The position numbers and the translations under genes are program-made. A model generated the notes under the pieces. The model was not told the DNA's origin. It saw only the letters and a program-made list of their open reading frames with translations, and did not search any database. DNA of 35,521 bases, taken from the NCBI GenBank assembly GCA_020629845.1, contig JAHDCQ010000020.1, forward strand, positions 1 through 35,521. Direction: 5' to 3'. Shown here piece after piece: positions 24,753 to 33,868 of this stretch. Numbering within the stretch: the first letter of the stretch is position 1; the number at the start of each line of letters is the position of its first letter. This DNA comes from Saprospiraceae bacterium. GTDB taxonomy: Bacteria; Bacteroidota; Bacteroidia; Chitinophagales; Saprospiraceae.

Positions 24753-27700
24753 ATGGGTATTTATAAACGTCCACCTCTTTGGTATAAAGATGCCATTATT
24801 TACGAACTAAATATCAAAGCATTTTGCGATAGCACAGGTAGCGGTATCGGTGATTTTAATGGCTTAATGTCGAAATTAGATTACCTCATTGATTTAGGTG
24901 TAACGGCTATTTGGCTACTGCCTTTTTATCCTTCGCCACTGCGCGATGATGGTTATGATATTGCCGATTATTATAAAATTAGTGAACGCTATGGCGACTT
25001 GAATGATTTCCGTCGCTTCCTGAATGCGGCACATGCTAAAGGCTTGCAAGTCATCACAGAGTTGGTGATTAACCACAGTTCTGACCAGCATCCGTGGTTT
25101 CAGGCAGCGCGCAATGCACCTGCGGGCTCACCCGAACGCGATTTTTATGTTTGGAGCGATGACCCTAAAAAGTACCGCGATGTACGCATCATTTTCCAAG
25201 ATTTTGAGGAATCGAATTGGACGTGGGATCCCGTAGCGAAGTCCTATTATTGGCATCGTTTCTACTCGCACCAGCCCGATTTGAATTTTGATAATCCTGC
25301 GGTGCAAGAAGAGATTTTCAAAATGCTCGAATTTTGGGCAGATATGGGCGTAGATGGCTTTCGCTTGGATGCGATTCCATACCTCTTTGAACGCGAGAAT
25401 ACCAATTGTGAAAACCTACCAGAAACACATGTTTTCCTAAAAAAGCTCCGTGCGCGTCTCGATGAAAAATACGATAATGTCCTCTTTCTAGCCGAAGCCA
25501 ATATGTGGCCCGAAGATTCTGCCTCTTACTTTGGAGATGGCGATGAGTGTCACATGAACTATCACTTCCCGCTTATGCCGCGTATGTATATGTCGGTGAA
25601 AATGGAAGACCGTCATCCGCTGACCGATATTTTTGAGCAAACGCCTGCTATTCCTGAAAATTGCCAATGGGCAACCTTCCTCCGCAATCACGATGAGCTG
25701 ACGCTAGAAATGGTGACAGATGAAGAGCGCGATTATATGCGAAAACTCTACGCACCTGACCCACGTGCGCGTATCAATTTAGGGATTCGTCGCAGACTCG
25801 CGCCGCTTATGGAAAATGACCGTCGGCGTATAGAGTTGATGAATATTTTATTGCTTTCCCTGCCAGGTACACCTGTGCTATACTATGGCGATGAAATCGG
25901 GATGGGCGATAATTACTTCCTCGGCGACCGCGATGGTGTACGTACACCGATGCAATGGAATGAAAACACCAATGCAGGCTTTTCAGAAGCGAACCCGCAA
26001 TCGCTCTATTTGCCCGTCATCACCGACCCTGAATATGACTATAAATATATCAATGTAGCGCGGCAAGAAGCGAACAAAAATTCCTTGCTTTGGTGGACGA
26101 AGCGCGTATTAGCTCTTCGCAAAAAATCGCAGCTTTTTGGACGTGGTGCTATCAACTTCCTTACGCCTGAAAACTCGAAAATCCTAGCTTTTACGCGCGA
26201 ATATGAAGGTGAAACCATGCTCGTCCTTATCAATCTATCACGGCATAATGAAAATGTATACCTAGACTTATCCGAGTATACTTGGCATACGCCTGTGGAT
26301 ATGTTTAGTGATAATAAGCTACCTGTAGTAGGTACTGCGCCTTACTTTTTAAGCATCGCGCCTTATGGCTATTATTGGCTCAATCTGAAATCAGAGGCGG
26401 CTTTGAAAGCGAAGCCTGTTTCACCAGAGTTGAAGGCGGATACGATTGCAAAGTTGGTAGAAATCCCTGCTTTTGCGGATGAGGTATTGCCCAACTTCTT
26501 GAGTAATGTAGATTGGTTTGAGAATAAAGACCGAATCATCGAATCAGTAGAAATATTGGATTCCATAGCGGTGCAGGAAGATAGAATCTTGATTCTAAAA
26601 GTAGATTTCCGTAGTGGTCAGCCAGAGTTGATACAATTGCCCCTTCGCTTTAAAACCGCCGTAAAAGACAGATGGGCAATTGTCGGCCCAGCCGAAATAG
26701 GCGGTGTGCGTGGTATTCTAGTAGATGCCTTCCAAAGTGAGCGATTTAGAGCCATGCTATTGAATGGAAAGTATAAAAAACTAGATTATTCAGGCGATTG
26801 GGATAAAGTGAAACGCTCCGAAGTGCTTGCTGTCACGAATCAGTTTGTAAAAGTAGCTTATGAGGAGCATTGCATTGTGAAATTCTACCGCCGCTTAGAT
26901 ACGACTCCAACGCCCGATTTTGAAACTACGACTTGGTTAAGTGCACGTGATTTTGCGGCATCTCCTACTGCTATCGGCAACATCGCTTATGAAGATGAGG
27001 GTGTTGATACGGTATTAGCGAGTGTGCAAGCCTTTCAAAAGACGAAAAGCAACGCTTGGGATTTTGTAACAGCCAATGCTAATGATAAAAACGCCTTGCT
27101 GGAAAAAATGGAGACTATCACCAAGCAAACCGCTGACTTACACCTTGCGCTACTAGGCAATACAGCTGACGAAAAACCAGCATTTGAAGCAGAATTGTTC
27201 TCTTTGCACTATCAGCGATCGCTGTTTTCTGCTTTCAAAGGTTTGGTGCGTTCTGTCTTGAAAAAGCTGGAGGATAAATTACCTGAATTGTCTGTTGAGA
27301 ATCAAGCGACTGCGCGTCAAGTGCTGGAATCGCGTACGCGTCTGCTCTCTTATTTGCAACGTATTTATGTGCATAAATTTGAAGCGAGTAAGATTCGTAT
27401 ACATGGCAATTTGCATTTAGGCAATGTGCTATTGAGTAAAAAAGGCGTACACTTTGAAGATTTTGATGGGACACTCGACCGTTCCTTCACGGAGCGAAAA
27501 TTGCGTAAATCTCCTTTGATTGATGTGGCTACTTTGCTGCGTTCTACGCATTATGCACTGACCAAAGCAGGAGCAGATTCTGCCATTTATACAGCTTTAC
27601 AGGAGCGTGTAATTGCTACTTATAAGCAACAGCTTGAAGCAGCGAATATTCCAGAGTTTATTCCTGATAATGCAAGCGATTTCAATATTCTAATGGACAT

Positions 27701-27803
27701 TTTCTTGATGGAACGAGCCTTGAAAGAGCTAGATTTTGAATTGGATAAACGCTTGGATTGGGCGCATCTGCCGATGAAGGGAGTTTTGGGATTGTTAGGG
27801 TGA
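24753..27803 (+). CDS. treS: Trehalose synthase (maltose alpha-D-glucosyltransferase) fused to a maltokinase-like domain
   Basis: 1016 aa. Residues 1 to about 560 are a GH13 trehalose synthase, interconverting maltose and trehalose: nucleophile D206 (GFRLDAIPYL), acid/base E248 (FLAEANMWPED), D314 after H313 (FLRNHDEL), plus GDRDGVRTPMQW. Residues about 600-1016 resemble the maltokinase (Pep2/Mak) often fused here, which would make maltose-1-phosphate for the GlgE glucan pathway. In that domain the loop normally HGDxHLGQ reads HGNLHLGN (N886, N891), replacing the expected catalytic Asp; the metal motif DFD (903-905) and ERK-KSP segment remain. The kinase may thus be weak or inactive. Cytoplasmic, single-gene unit ending in a strong terminator; codon use is more GC-rich than the genes downstream. 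Confidence 0.94.
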   Translation: MGIYKRPPLWYKDAIIYELNIKAFCDSTGSGIGDFNGLMSKLDYLIDLGVTAIWLLPFYPSPLRDDGYDIADYYKISERYGDLNDFRRFLNAAHAKGLQVITELVINHSSDQHPWFQAARNAPAGSPERDFYVWSDDPKKYRDVRIIFQDFEESNWTWDPVAKSYYWHRFYSHQPDLNFDNPAVQEEIFKMLEFWADMGVDGFRLDAIPYLFERENTNCENLPETHVFLKKLRARLDEKYDNVLFLAEANMWPEDSASYFGDGDECHMNYHFPLMPRMYMSVKMEDRHPLTDIFEQTPAIPENCQWATFLRNHDELTLEMVTDEERDYMRKLYAPDPRARINLGIRRRLAPLMENDRRRIELMNILLLSLPGTPVLYYGDEIGMGDNYFLGDRDGVRTPMQWNENTNAGFSEANPQSLYLPVITDPEYDYKYINVARQEANKNSLLWWTKRVLALRKKSQLFGRGAINFLTPENSKILAFTREYEGETMLVLINLSRHNENVYLDLSEYTWHTPVDMFSDNKLPVVGTAPYFLSIAPYGYYWLNLKSEAALKAKPVSPELKADTIAKLVEIPAFADEVLPNFLSNVDWFENKDRIIESVEILDSIAVQEDRILILKVDFRSGQPELIQLPLRFKTAVKDRWAIVGPAEIGGVRGILVDAFQSERFRAMLLNGKYKKLDYSGDWDKVKRSEVLAVTNQFVKVAYEEHCIVKFYRRLDTTPTPDFETTTWLSARDFAASPTAIGNIAYEDEGVDTVLASVQAFQKTKSNAWDFVTANANDKNALLEKMETITKQTADLHLALLGNTADEKPAFEAELFSLHYQRSLFSAFKGLVRSVLKKLEDKLPELSVENQATARQVLESRTRLLSYLQRIYVHKFEASKIRIHGNLHLGNVLLSKKGVHFEDFDGTLDRSFTERKLRKSPLIDVATLLRSTHYALTKAGADSAIYTALQERVIATYKQQLEAANIPEFIPDNASDFNILMDIFLMERALKELDFELDKRLDWAHLPMKGVLGLLG

Positions 27804-27812
27804 TGATGAATT

Positions 27813-27849
27813 GCTAAAGGCAGCTAACAATTAGTTTACTGCCTTTAGC
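27813..27849 (+). terminator. Rho-independent terminator of the trehalose synthase gene
   Basis: Perfect 11-bp stem GCTAAAGGCAG (27813-27823) / CTGCCTTTAGC (27839-27849) starting 10 nt after the stop codon, followed by TTTAATAAAT. The 15-nt loop can itself pair (TAAC / GTTA). Confidence 0.78.
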
Positions 27850-27950
27850 TTTAATAAATAGCACGTTGAAGATTGCTTGGTTTAGGTATTATACTCTGTA
27901 TAAGACACTGTAAAATTGTAGAATTATTCTAATATTTTAACAGAAAATAC

Positions 27951-27958
27951 TAACTTTG
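27951..27958 (+). promoter_or_regulatory. Candidate -7 element for the downstream lipoprotein gene
   Basis: TAACTTTG matches TAnnTTTG and lies 46 nt before the ATG at 28005, a normal leader length. No TTTG -33 element is at the expected 17-23 nt, so this is tentative. Confidence 0.35.
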
Positions 27959-28004
27959 TACCAGTTGTTCTAATTTCAATTAATTATACAAACTAAACCA
28001 TCGT

Positions 28005-30248
28005 ATGAGCACTCTTCAATCTTCTTGGTATAGAATAGTTACTTTCTTTTTACTTATTTCAATTTGTGTACTGTTTCAAGGATGTGAGTTTTTATGCTCT
28101 ATCAATCCAGATTTTCCATTCTGCACAACAGGAACCCCGGAGCCACCAGATCCTGTATATGGTCCAGTAGAGGATAATTATATACCTATATCTATTCAAC
28201 TTTTTGATGCGGATTTTGCTACTCTGAAAAGTGGAAAAAGCCATCAGCCTCAGAATATAAATGTTCGGATTTACGATCCTAAGCGTCAATTACGAACGGG
28301 AACAGGTATACCCGTAGTAAGATATAAACTTGAAGACACCTTAAATGTATTGACAGAGGCAGAAGGAGTTTTACATACTCAAAGTGGGTTCATTAATTTA
28401 AGGTTGCCTAAATCTGCTGTAGGAAAAGGATATACCTTTACTATAAATATTAGAGAACCTAAGTATTTTGAAGTAATAAAACAACTATATATCACCTCTA
28501 CGGAGCCCGTACATAGTCAAGTGTACATGTTAAGTAGAGAAAACTATCCAGATGAAGTAGGTTCAAACCAGGGGCAGTTCAAATATAGTAATCTTACTAT
28601 AAATAGGGAAAGTTCTACTTCCAGTGCAAACGGTAGGCAAGAAAAATATAGCATCAATACAAACCTAACTATACCCAAAGGCACTAAAATTATTGAATCT
28701 ACTCCTATATTAAGAGTTCCAACAGGCGGTTTTTCCGCTATCGATTCTCCTTTTAAAGAAATTTTAGATACACTCGTGATTCCTATAGAAAAAAGAGATC
28801 TCAAAGCAGGTATGGTGCTTTCTAGATACTCACGTCTGGAAGAAGGTGCTATTTTACCTGAAAATATAGTATTGCCAGAAGATTTTATACTTCCTAAGGG
28901 AGTCCAATTACCTGAAGATATTGTGCTGCCAAGAGGGTTATTAATACCAGAAGGTACAGTTATTCCTAGAAGTATACGAACTCCATTTGGAGTGCAGGAA
29001 GCTAAGGCAGGAACGAGAATATCTGAAAGATGGCTACCCGAGTTCACTAGAAATAGCGGTATCGTTTCTATTGATGTTTTTGACACTAGGTCTTTATCTG
29101 TTCGAGATGAACTTGGGTTTCATCAAAATGCTTTTCCATCAAAATTAATAATAACCAATGGGGTTAATAATCAGGATGCTACTATAGCTAATTTAAATGC
29201 GCCTATCATAAAGGATGTTTTAGCTTACATTGATTATAATCTCTATTTCAATCAAAGAGAAGTAAAGAAGTTATCTCAAGCTGCTATGGCAACTTTAGAA
29301 ATTAAATCTACTTCTGATGTAGGTAACTTAGAGTTATGGAGTCAAGATAGTAGAACAGGACAATGGAAACTCGAACTTCCAATAGAAAACATAAGTCGTA
29401 GTAGGGACCTAAACGTAACTTTTCCCGTACAGCATTTTTCGAGATATGCAATATTGTCAGATAGCAATGCACAGTGTGATACAACCATAACTAAGGTTAT
29501 CAATAATGTAGGCTTTCCTCAACGTAGTCGGACTGTCAAATTAACTGCTACTCAAGGAAATGTTAGTTTATGGCATATGACAGATAAAAATAGTGTGCTC
29601 ACAGAAGTACTGACTGTAGGTGAGAACAAAAAAGATACCTTAACTTTTATAGGAGTACCTAGAGAGTGGGATACCTCATTTAAAATCTTAGAGGGTACTG
29701 ACCCTAGTGGAACGACACTCGATTCGTTTGATTTAAATTGTAACACAACAGGTGTATTAGACCTTCCTCGGCAAGGTGATATGAGATGTGAGCAAGTTAT
29801 TCTGGCTTTTTCTTGTCCTGATAATAGGGTTCAAGTAAGTGGAGTAGCTCTTACCAAATATACACCACAACAAGAGAATATAGCTACATATCAGACGTCT
29901 TTTGAAGATGGTATTGCAGCGGTAAGTCTGACAAGAGTAGGGAACGGTAAAAGGTATCAATTTACTATTGGATTTGACGACATTGATTTTTATTTTTCAT
30001 TTGAGGTGAAAACAAAAAACATGGCTGATTTTGATAATGAAAATGTCAAAATATTCGAAATACAACCAGGCTCTAGTAATAGTGGCTTTACAAATTTTTT
30101 TACAGATAGAACAGATATTATTACAAATAATAAGGCTGGTGAGTTTTGTGATAATCTTACGATAATTGAATTTACAACAGTTAATGGTGTATGTGATTTA
30201 TTGAATGCAATTAGTGATAATCAAGGAGGTACTGCTACTGCAGATTAA
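28005..30248 (+). CDS. Large lipoprotein with a six-residue proline repeat
   Basis: 747 aa, no family recognised. Lipoprotein signal with lipobox LFQGC (C27), so probably outer-membrane or surface anchored. A Pro/acidic linker (about 40-56) follows, then beta-rich sequence of carboxypeptidase-regulatory/Ig-like type (ISIQLFDADFATL, TFTINIREPKYFEV). At 282-327 there is a strictly periodic repeat of the type hydrophobic-hydrophobic-Leu/Ile-Pro-charged-Gly/Asp/Asn, with prolines at 285, 291, 297, 303, 309, 315, 321 and 327. After it come segments reminiscent of Ig-like modules (LELWSQDSRTGQWKLELP, VQHFSRYAILSD) and Cys pairs in the last 250 residues. Its 3' end overlaps that of the convergent lipoprotein gene by 14 bp. 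Function unknown; proximity to the CHAT operon suggests a shared role. Confidence 0.8.
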   Translation: MSTLQSSWYRIVTFFLLISICVLFQGCEFLCSINPDFPFCTTGTPEPPDPVYGPVEDNYIPISIQLFDADFATLKSGKSHQPQNINVRIYDPKRQLRTGTGIPVVRYKLEDTLNVLTEAEGVLHTQSGFINLRLPKSAVGKGYTFTINIREPKYFEVIKQLYITSTEPVHSQVYMLSRENYPDEVGSNQGQFKYSNLTINRESSTSSANGRQEKYSINTNLTIPKGTKIIESTPILRVPTGGFSAIDSPFKEILDTLVIPIEKRDLKAGMVLSRYSRLEEGAILPENIVLPEDFILPKGVQLPEDIVLPRGLLIPEGTVIPRSIRTPFGVQEAKAGTRISERWLPEFTRNSGIVSIDVFDTRSLSVRDELGFHQNAFPSKLIITNGVNNQDATIANLNAPIIKDVLAYIDYNLYFNQREVKKLSQAAMATLEIKSTSDVGNLELWSQDSRTGQWKLELPIENISRSRDLNVTFPVQHFSRYAILSDSNAQCDTTITKVINNVGFPQRSRTVKLTATQGNVSLWHMTDKNSVLTEVLTVGENKKDTLTFIGVPREWDTSFKILEGTDPSGTTLDSFDLNCNTTGVLDLPRQGDMRCEQVILAFSCPDNRVQVSGVALTKYTPQQENIATYQTSFEDGIAAVSLTRVGNGKRYQFTIGFDDIDFYFSFEVKTKNMADFDNENVKIFEIQPGSSNSGFTNFFTDRTDIITNNKAGEFCDNLTIIEFTTVNGVCDLLNAISDNQGGTATAD
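28848..28985 (+). repeat. Coding hexapeptide repeat, prolines every 6 residues
   Basis: Encodes about seven and a half units such as AILPEN, IVLPED, FILPKG, VQLPED, IVLPRG, LLIPEG, TVIPRS. The period is 18 bp in DNA, but the codons differ between units, so it is an old, selected repeat rather than a recent slippage product. Confidence 0.85.
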
Positions 30249-31923
30249 GGTATTCTATTTTATTTTGTGTAGTAGAGATATATAAAATTTTTTGGGTATC
30301 ATTTTGGAAAAATGCAAGATTTATTGGTATTGCACTTAGTTCGAAGTCTTCGCTCAAGCAAGATTTTTTGAGAAACGAAATTTCAGGTGTTGAATCGTGT
30401 AAACTAAAATATCCTATTTTATTTTGATCGGTGGTGAAAAAAGCAGTATCGTCATCAGTAATTAATAAATCATTGAAGCCGTCATTAAAAGTAGCTACAC
30501 TACTGCTTATTTGAATAACTACATTGCCAGAGGGAATATGTAGTACTTCAGATATACTACCCGATTCAAAAAGAGCATACAGCTCGCCTGTAGAACTAGT
30601 TGCAAGTCCTCTAAGAATTCTTGGGCTATAGTCAAAGACAGTATCAACCTCTACCTCGTTATTTTGGAAAGGTGTATCATTAAACATAAAAGTACACCTT
30701 GCGTCACCACCGTTTTGAGGTATCACCGCCATGAAAACTTGTTTATAGGTCTCATCAGAAAAAAATAAGGTAGTTGCATTGGTAGCTAAGTATTTTGGGT
30801 CATCTAGAGAAATCTCACAGCTACTAATAGGTACTATTGGTGTAATAGCTGGTTGATTTACTACTCTATTACCTATAAAGTTGTGTATTATACGAAAATT
30901 ATTAATTCTTCTAATCACTCTACCTGATGAGGTACTGTTCTCAATGATAAATAAATTGTCATCTTGTATCATCAAGTTTGTTGGTCTATCAAAGTTTCCA
31001 AGTCCTATTGATGTAGAACGTGTATTATAAGTTTGTGATGTATCATTGCCTGAAATATGGTTTAATACAAGATTTTTATATTCGTATATCTTTCGCGTAC
31101 CACTTCCTGTAAAATATAAATGAGGATTTTCTCTATTCGTTCTATTAATGGCTAAACCAGTTGGTACGATTTCACGAAGATTTTTAGGTATGGTATCAGC
31201 GTTTATTACCTGAAACTGAGGTGTAATTCGGCTAAAGTCGTCTATTTGAATAGGACTATTACCTCTACAAGGAGTTAAAAAATCGAGCCATATCCACTTG
31301 TATTTAATACTGGGATCCACTTTCACAATTACTTTATTTCCTGCCACTATTACATTAGGTGAGTTCGTATCTATGATAGTATCTCTAGTGCCATCAGACT
31401 TTATTAGTGTTACTTTATGACGATTTTCACAGTTGGTTGCTATGGTTTCTATGATGATTTCTTCAAGGCAGGCATCTTTGTAATATGCTCGTTCAATTGT
31501 TGGACAAACAGATTCAATATTTTCATAGTCTGATGCTACAATAGGCACCTCTCCCTTACAGGAGTGTAGAAAATCCAAATGTACTTGTGTATATAATTTT
31601 TGAGGATTTACTTCTACAATCACTTGATTAAGATCACTTTTTACTTCTATTATATTTGGTCGCTCAGGAATGGTATCTTTTATAACAGTTGGGCTTGTAT
31701 CCTCAAACCCCATAAGGGATACTACATGAGCATCTTCGCAGGCAGAGGTTTTATTTTTTACTTCAAGGATAATTTTGTCGAGACAAGCATTCATATAATA
31801 CGCCCGCTCAATTTTTGGACACTTAGGGTCAATATCTGTATATCTTCTACTGAAATCGAATTCTTCCTGGTCGCAGGAAAAAAGCAAAAGAGAACCTAAA
31901 AATAGAATTAATTTATTCATCAT
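30235..31923 (-). CDS. Lipoprotein with duplicated 4-Cys module and C-terminal propeller-like region
   Basis: 562 aa from the ATG at 31921-31923; the longer frame to 32010 begins with TTG and lacks a signal peptide, so I reject it. Lipobox LLFSC (C17). Two tandem modules of about 95 residues follow (about 29-128 and 133-226). Both have CPxIERAYY, an acidic AC-L-x-I-I motif, a C-E-x-x-H motif and WLDFL/HLDFL before the last Cys; cysteines are 35, 47, 62, 122 and 140, 152, 165, 219. The remaining about 330 residues look like repeated beta blades of an NHL/SMP-like propeller (PTGLAINR, RGLATSSTGELYALFE, FNDLLITDDD). Function unknown. Third gene of the CHAT operon, 25 nt after its upstream neighbour. 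Confidence 0.8.
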   Translation of the reverse strand: MMNKLILFLGSLLLFSCDQEEFDFSRRYTDIDPKCPKIERAYYMNACLDKIILEVKNKTSACEDAHVVSLMGFEDTSPTVIKDTIPERPNIIEVKSDLNQVIVEVNPQKLYTQVHLDFLHSCKGEVPIVASDYENIESVCPTIERAYYKDACLEEIIIETIATNCENRHKVTLIKSDGTRDTIIDTNSPNVIVAGNKVIVKVDPSIKYKWIWLDFLTPCRGNSPIQIDDFSRITPQFQVINADTIPKNLREIVPTGLAINRTNRENPHLYFTGSGTRKIYEYKNLVLNHISGNDTSQTYNTRSTSIGLGNFDRPTNLMIQDDNLFIIENSTSSGRVIRRINNFRIIHNFIGNRVVNQPAITPIVPISSCEISLDDPKYLATNATTLFFSDETYKQVFMAVIPQNGGDARCTFMFNDTPFQNNEVEVDTVFDYSPRILRGLATSSTGELYALFESGSISEVLHIPSGNVVIQISSSVATFNDGFNDLLITDDDTAFFTTDQNKIGYFSLHDSTPEISFLKKSCLSEDFELSAIPINLAFFQNDTQKILYISTTQNKIEYLNLQ

Positions 31924-31948
31924 TGGTACTTTGAAATAACCTATAATT

Positions 31949-33868
31949 TTATTCATCTGGCAGCATACATGTACAGTAATTGATAGTATCCTTTTGGGAA
32001 CGCGTGGCAAATATAGTAGTCAAAACGGCACTTACTGCCGCACTAGCATAGCCAAAAGCATCCAAAATTTTTGCATTATCTCTATTCTTTATCCAGTTAG
32101 CATTACCTTTATCCTTAGCCTTATTCAGTTGTTGATCCGAAGAATCGAGTAAGATATTAGCTGCTATTGCCAAGCCACCAACTACAGCGTCTTGAGATTT
32201 CGGTATCCATTTTTTACGCGCTAAGCGTATGTGCATAGTATCTTTTAAAGTCTCTAAAGTTGAGAAGTAGAGGGTGTCAATAGCTCTACATCCCTTGTAT
32301 ATATCTCTTTTTTTTGGCTTTACTCCAATCGTGACTCGCTGCTCATTTCCAGGGACTAAAAAACTAACTTTACCATCCTTATTCGTAGTTTGTTCATACG
32401 AGTGATTGGGTGCTTTTTTGAAATACTGTCCCGCGATAAATTCTACTTCTCTTCCTACAATTAGCTTACCATTAGGTTGATGTATGTAAAGCTCTAAATT
32501 ACAATAAGGTACTAGATAAATAGGGTATTCTATGCGATTGGGCTTAATCTCAATTTGATAGGTACTATCAATAAATAGACTGTCTCCTTGATTGAATTGT
32601 AAAGACACAAAGGCCGTATTTGATTTTATGGAGAGCTTATTATTTTTTAAATAAGCATCAGGTAAAGGAAGGGAGTCACGTGTTTTTTGTTCACACCTTA
32701 TAGCAATAGCATCAAATTCATTTATCGGAATACCTGTAATATTATTGAAAAACTTAACTCTTATTTCTAGCTCCTTAAGTATAATCTTGACAGTAGAAAT
32801 TTGTGAGGAATCTTTTAAGTTGTAAATAGTGCCTTTAAGTGGTTTGTATCCTTTTGTTTCTATGCTATAAGTCAAGCTATCGCATTTGGGGCTGTATGCT
32901 ATAGTCGTACTATTTGTTAGTTTTTCAGCTAAAGTATCAAATTTATAGATGAATTTGTCTATTGGCATTATGTCATTTGCTTCATTACGAAAGTCAAACC
33001 TAATTTCTTTATTTCCCTTTAAATAGATACTTTTTAAATAGGTACGTTGATTTTCGAGATTCAGGCTTTTATCTTCAATGGATTCATAGCCTGGTTTCTG
33101 GAAAGTTAGTCTAATGGAATTGGCTAAGGGACTGACCCTGAGTGTAACTTCACCACGATTATCGGAGGTTTCCTTGATTGGCATTATACCATGTGTTCCT
33201 GTTACCTGCACATTTTCAATAGGAGCATTACCATAAAGTGTATCTTTTAAACTAAGGGTGATATATTTATTGCTTTGAAGGAAACGTTTTACAATAGGTT
33301 GTTTTTCCTTAATGCTTATTGTATCATTTTTGTAATCTTTATGGGATATAATTAGCTCTATTTCTTTTCCTTTATATTTAGGGGGTATAATTAAAAGATT
33401 ATTTCGGAGAATAATATCAACAGGACTTATTTCTATACCTTTATTAATTTCTTCCATTAAAATAGTATCTATGATTTTGATAGGTATTTTTATAGAGTCG
33501 TGTTTTGGAAGAGGAGGAGGAATTAGATTCGATTCGTCCTTTTTTTTCTTTTCCAATTTTATGCTTGGTTCTATATTAAGTTTCAGTTTCTGAACAGTAA
33601 AAGCTTCTTCAATATCTTTATATCTTTTGTCTTTAATGTTTACGAAAATAGTATCATTATCATTATAATCTTTGAGTTTGATAGCATATTTAGCATCAAT
33701 ACTGGGATTAGGTTGCTTAATTGTGTCTGGATAAATTACTTCAATGTAATCTACTTTTTTTGCCTCTTTGTCTTGTTGGTCAATTAGCTTGAGAAATGCA
33801 TTGTTTTGTGCATTTAATGTTAAAACATAAAAAAGCGAAAGAGTCAAAAGTAAGTGAAAGTGTTTCAT
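31949..33868 (-). CDS. Secreted multi-domain beta-sandwich protein with C-terminal hydrophobic helices
   Basis: 639 aa. Signal peptide MKHFHLLLTLSLFYVLTLNA with cleavage near AQ. The long body alternates beta-rich segments of carboxypeptidase-regulatory/PEGA-like type with conserved turns such as ETSDNRGEVTLRV, KPGYESIEDKSL, ETKGYKPLKGTI and TNKDGKVSFLVPG. The tail has two hydrophobic helices (about 561-574 and 601-621; LAIAANILL, GYASAAVSAVLTTIF) split by a charged linker, then a CTC motif at the end. The body is probably periplasmic or surface located, the tail possibly membrane inserted. Starts in the stop of the CHAT gene (ATGA overlap 33865-33868). Function unknown. Confidence 0.8.
   Translation of the reverse strand: MKHFHLLLTLSLFYVLTLNAQNNAFLKLIDQQDKEAKKVDYIEVIYPDTIKQPNPSIDAKYAIKLKDYNDNDTIFVNIKDKRYKDIEEAFTVQKLKLNIEPSIKLEKKKKDESNLIPPPLPKHDSIKIPIKIIDTILMEEINKGIEISPVDIILRNNLLIIPPKYKGKEIELIISHKDYKNDTISIKEKQPIVKRFLQSNKYITLSLKDTLYGNAPIENVQVTGTHGIMPIKETSDNRGEVTLRVSPLANSIRLTFQKPGYESIEDKSLNLENQRTYLKSIYLKGNKEIRFDFRNEANDIMPIDKFIYKFDTLAEKLTNSTTIAYSPKCDSLTYSIETKGYKPLKGTIYNLKDSSQISTVKIILKELEIRVKFFNNITGIPINEFDAIAIRCEQKTRDSLPLPDAYLKNNKLSIKSNTAFVSLQFNQGDSLFIDSTYQIEIKPNRIEYPIYLVPYCNLELYIHQPNGKLIVGREVEFIAGQYFKKAPNHSYEQTTNKDGKVSFLVPGNEQRVTIGVKPKKRDIYKGCRAIDTLYFSTLETLKDTMHIRLARKKWIPKSQDAVVGGLAIAANILLDSSDQQLNKAKDKGNANWIKNRDNAKILDAFGYASAAVSAVLTTIFATRSQKDTINYCTCMLPDE

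Noticed and set aside
28544-29086. 180-aa minus-strand ORF opposite the lipoprotein
   Set aside because: It mirrors the proline repeat region of the real plus-strand gene, which has a signal peptide and lipobox; no features of its own.
31924-32010. N-terminal extension of the duplicated-Cys lipoprotein from a TTG
   Set aside because: It overlaps the upstream gene and hides the lipoprotein signal; ATG at 31921-31923 starts a clear lipobox leader.
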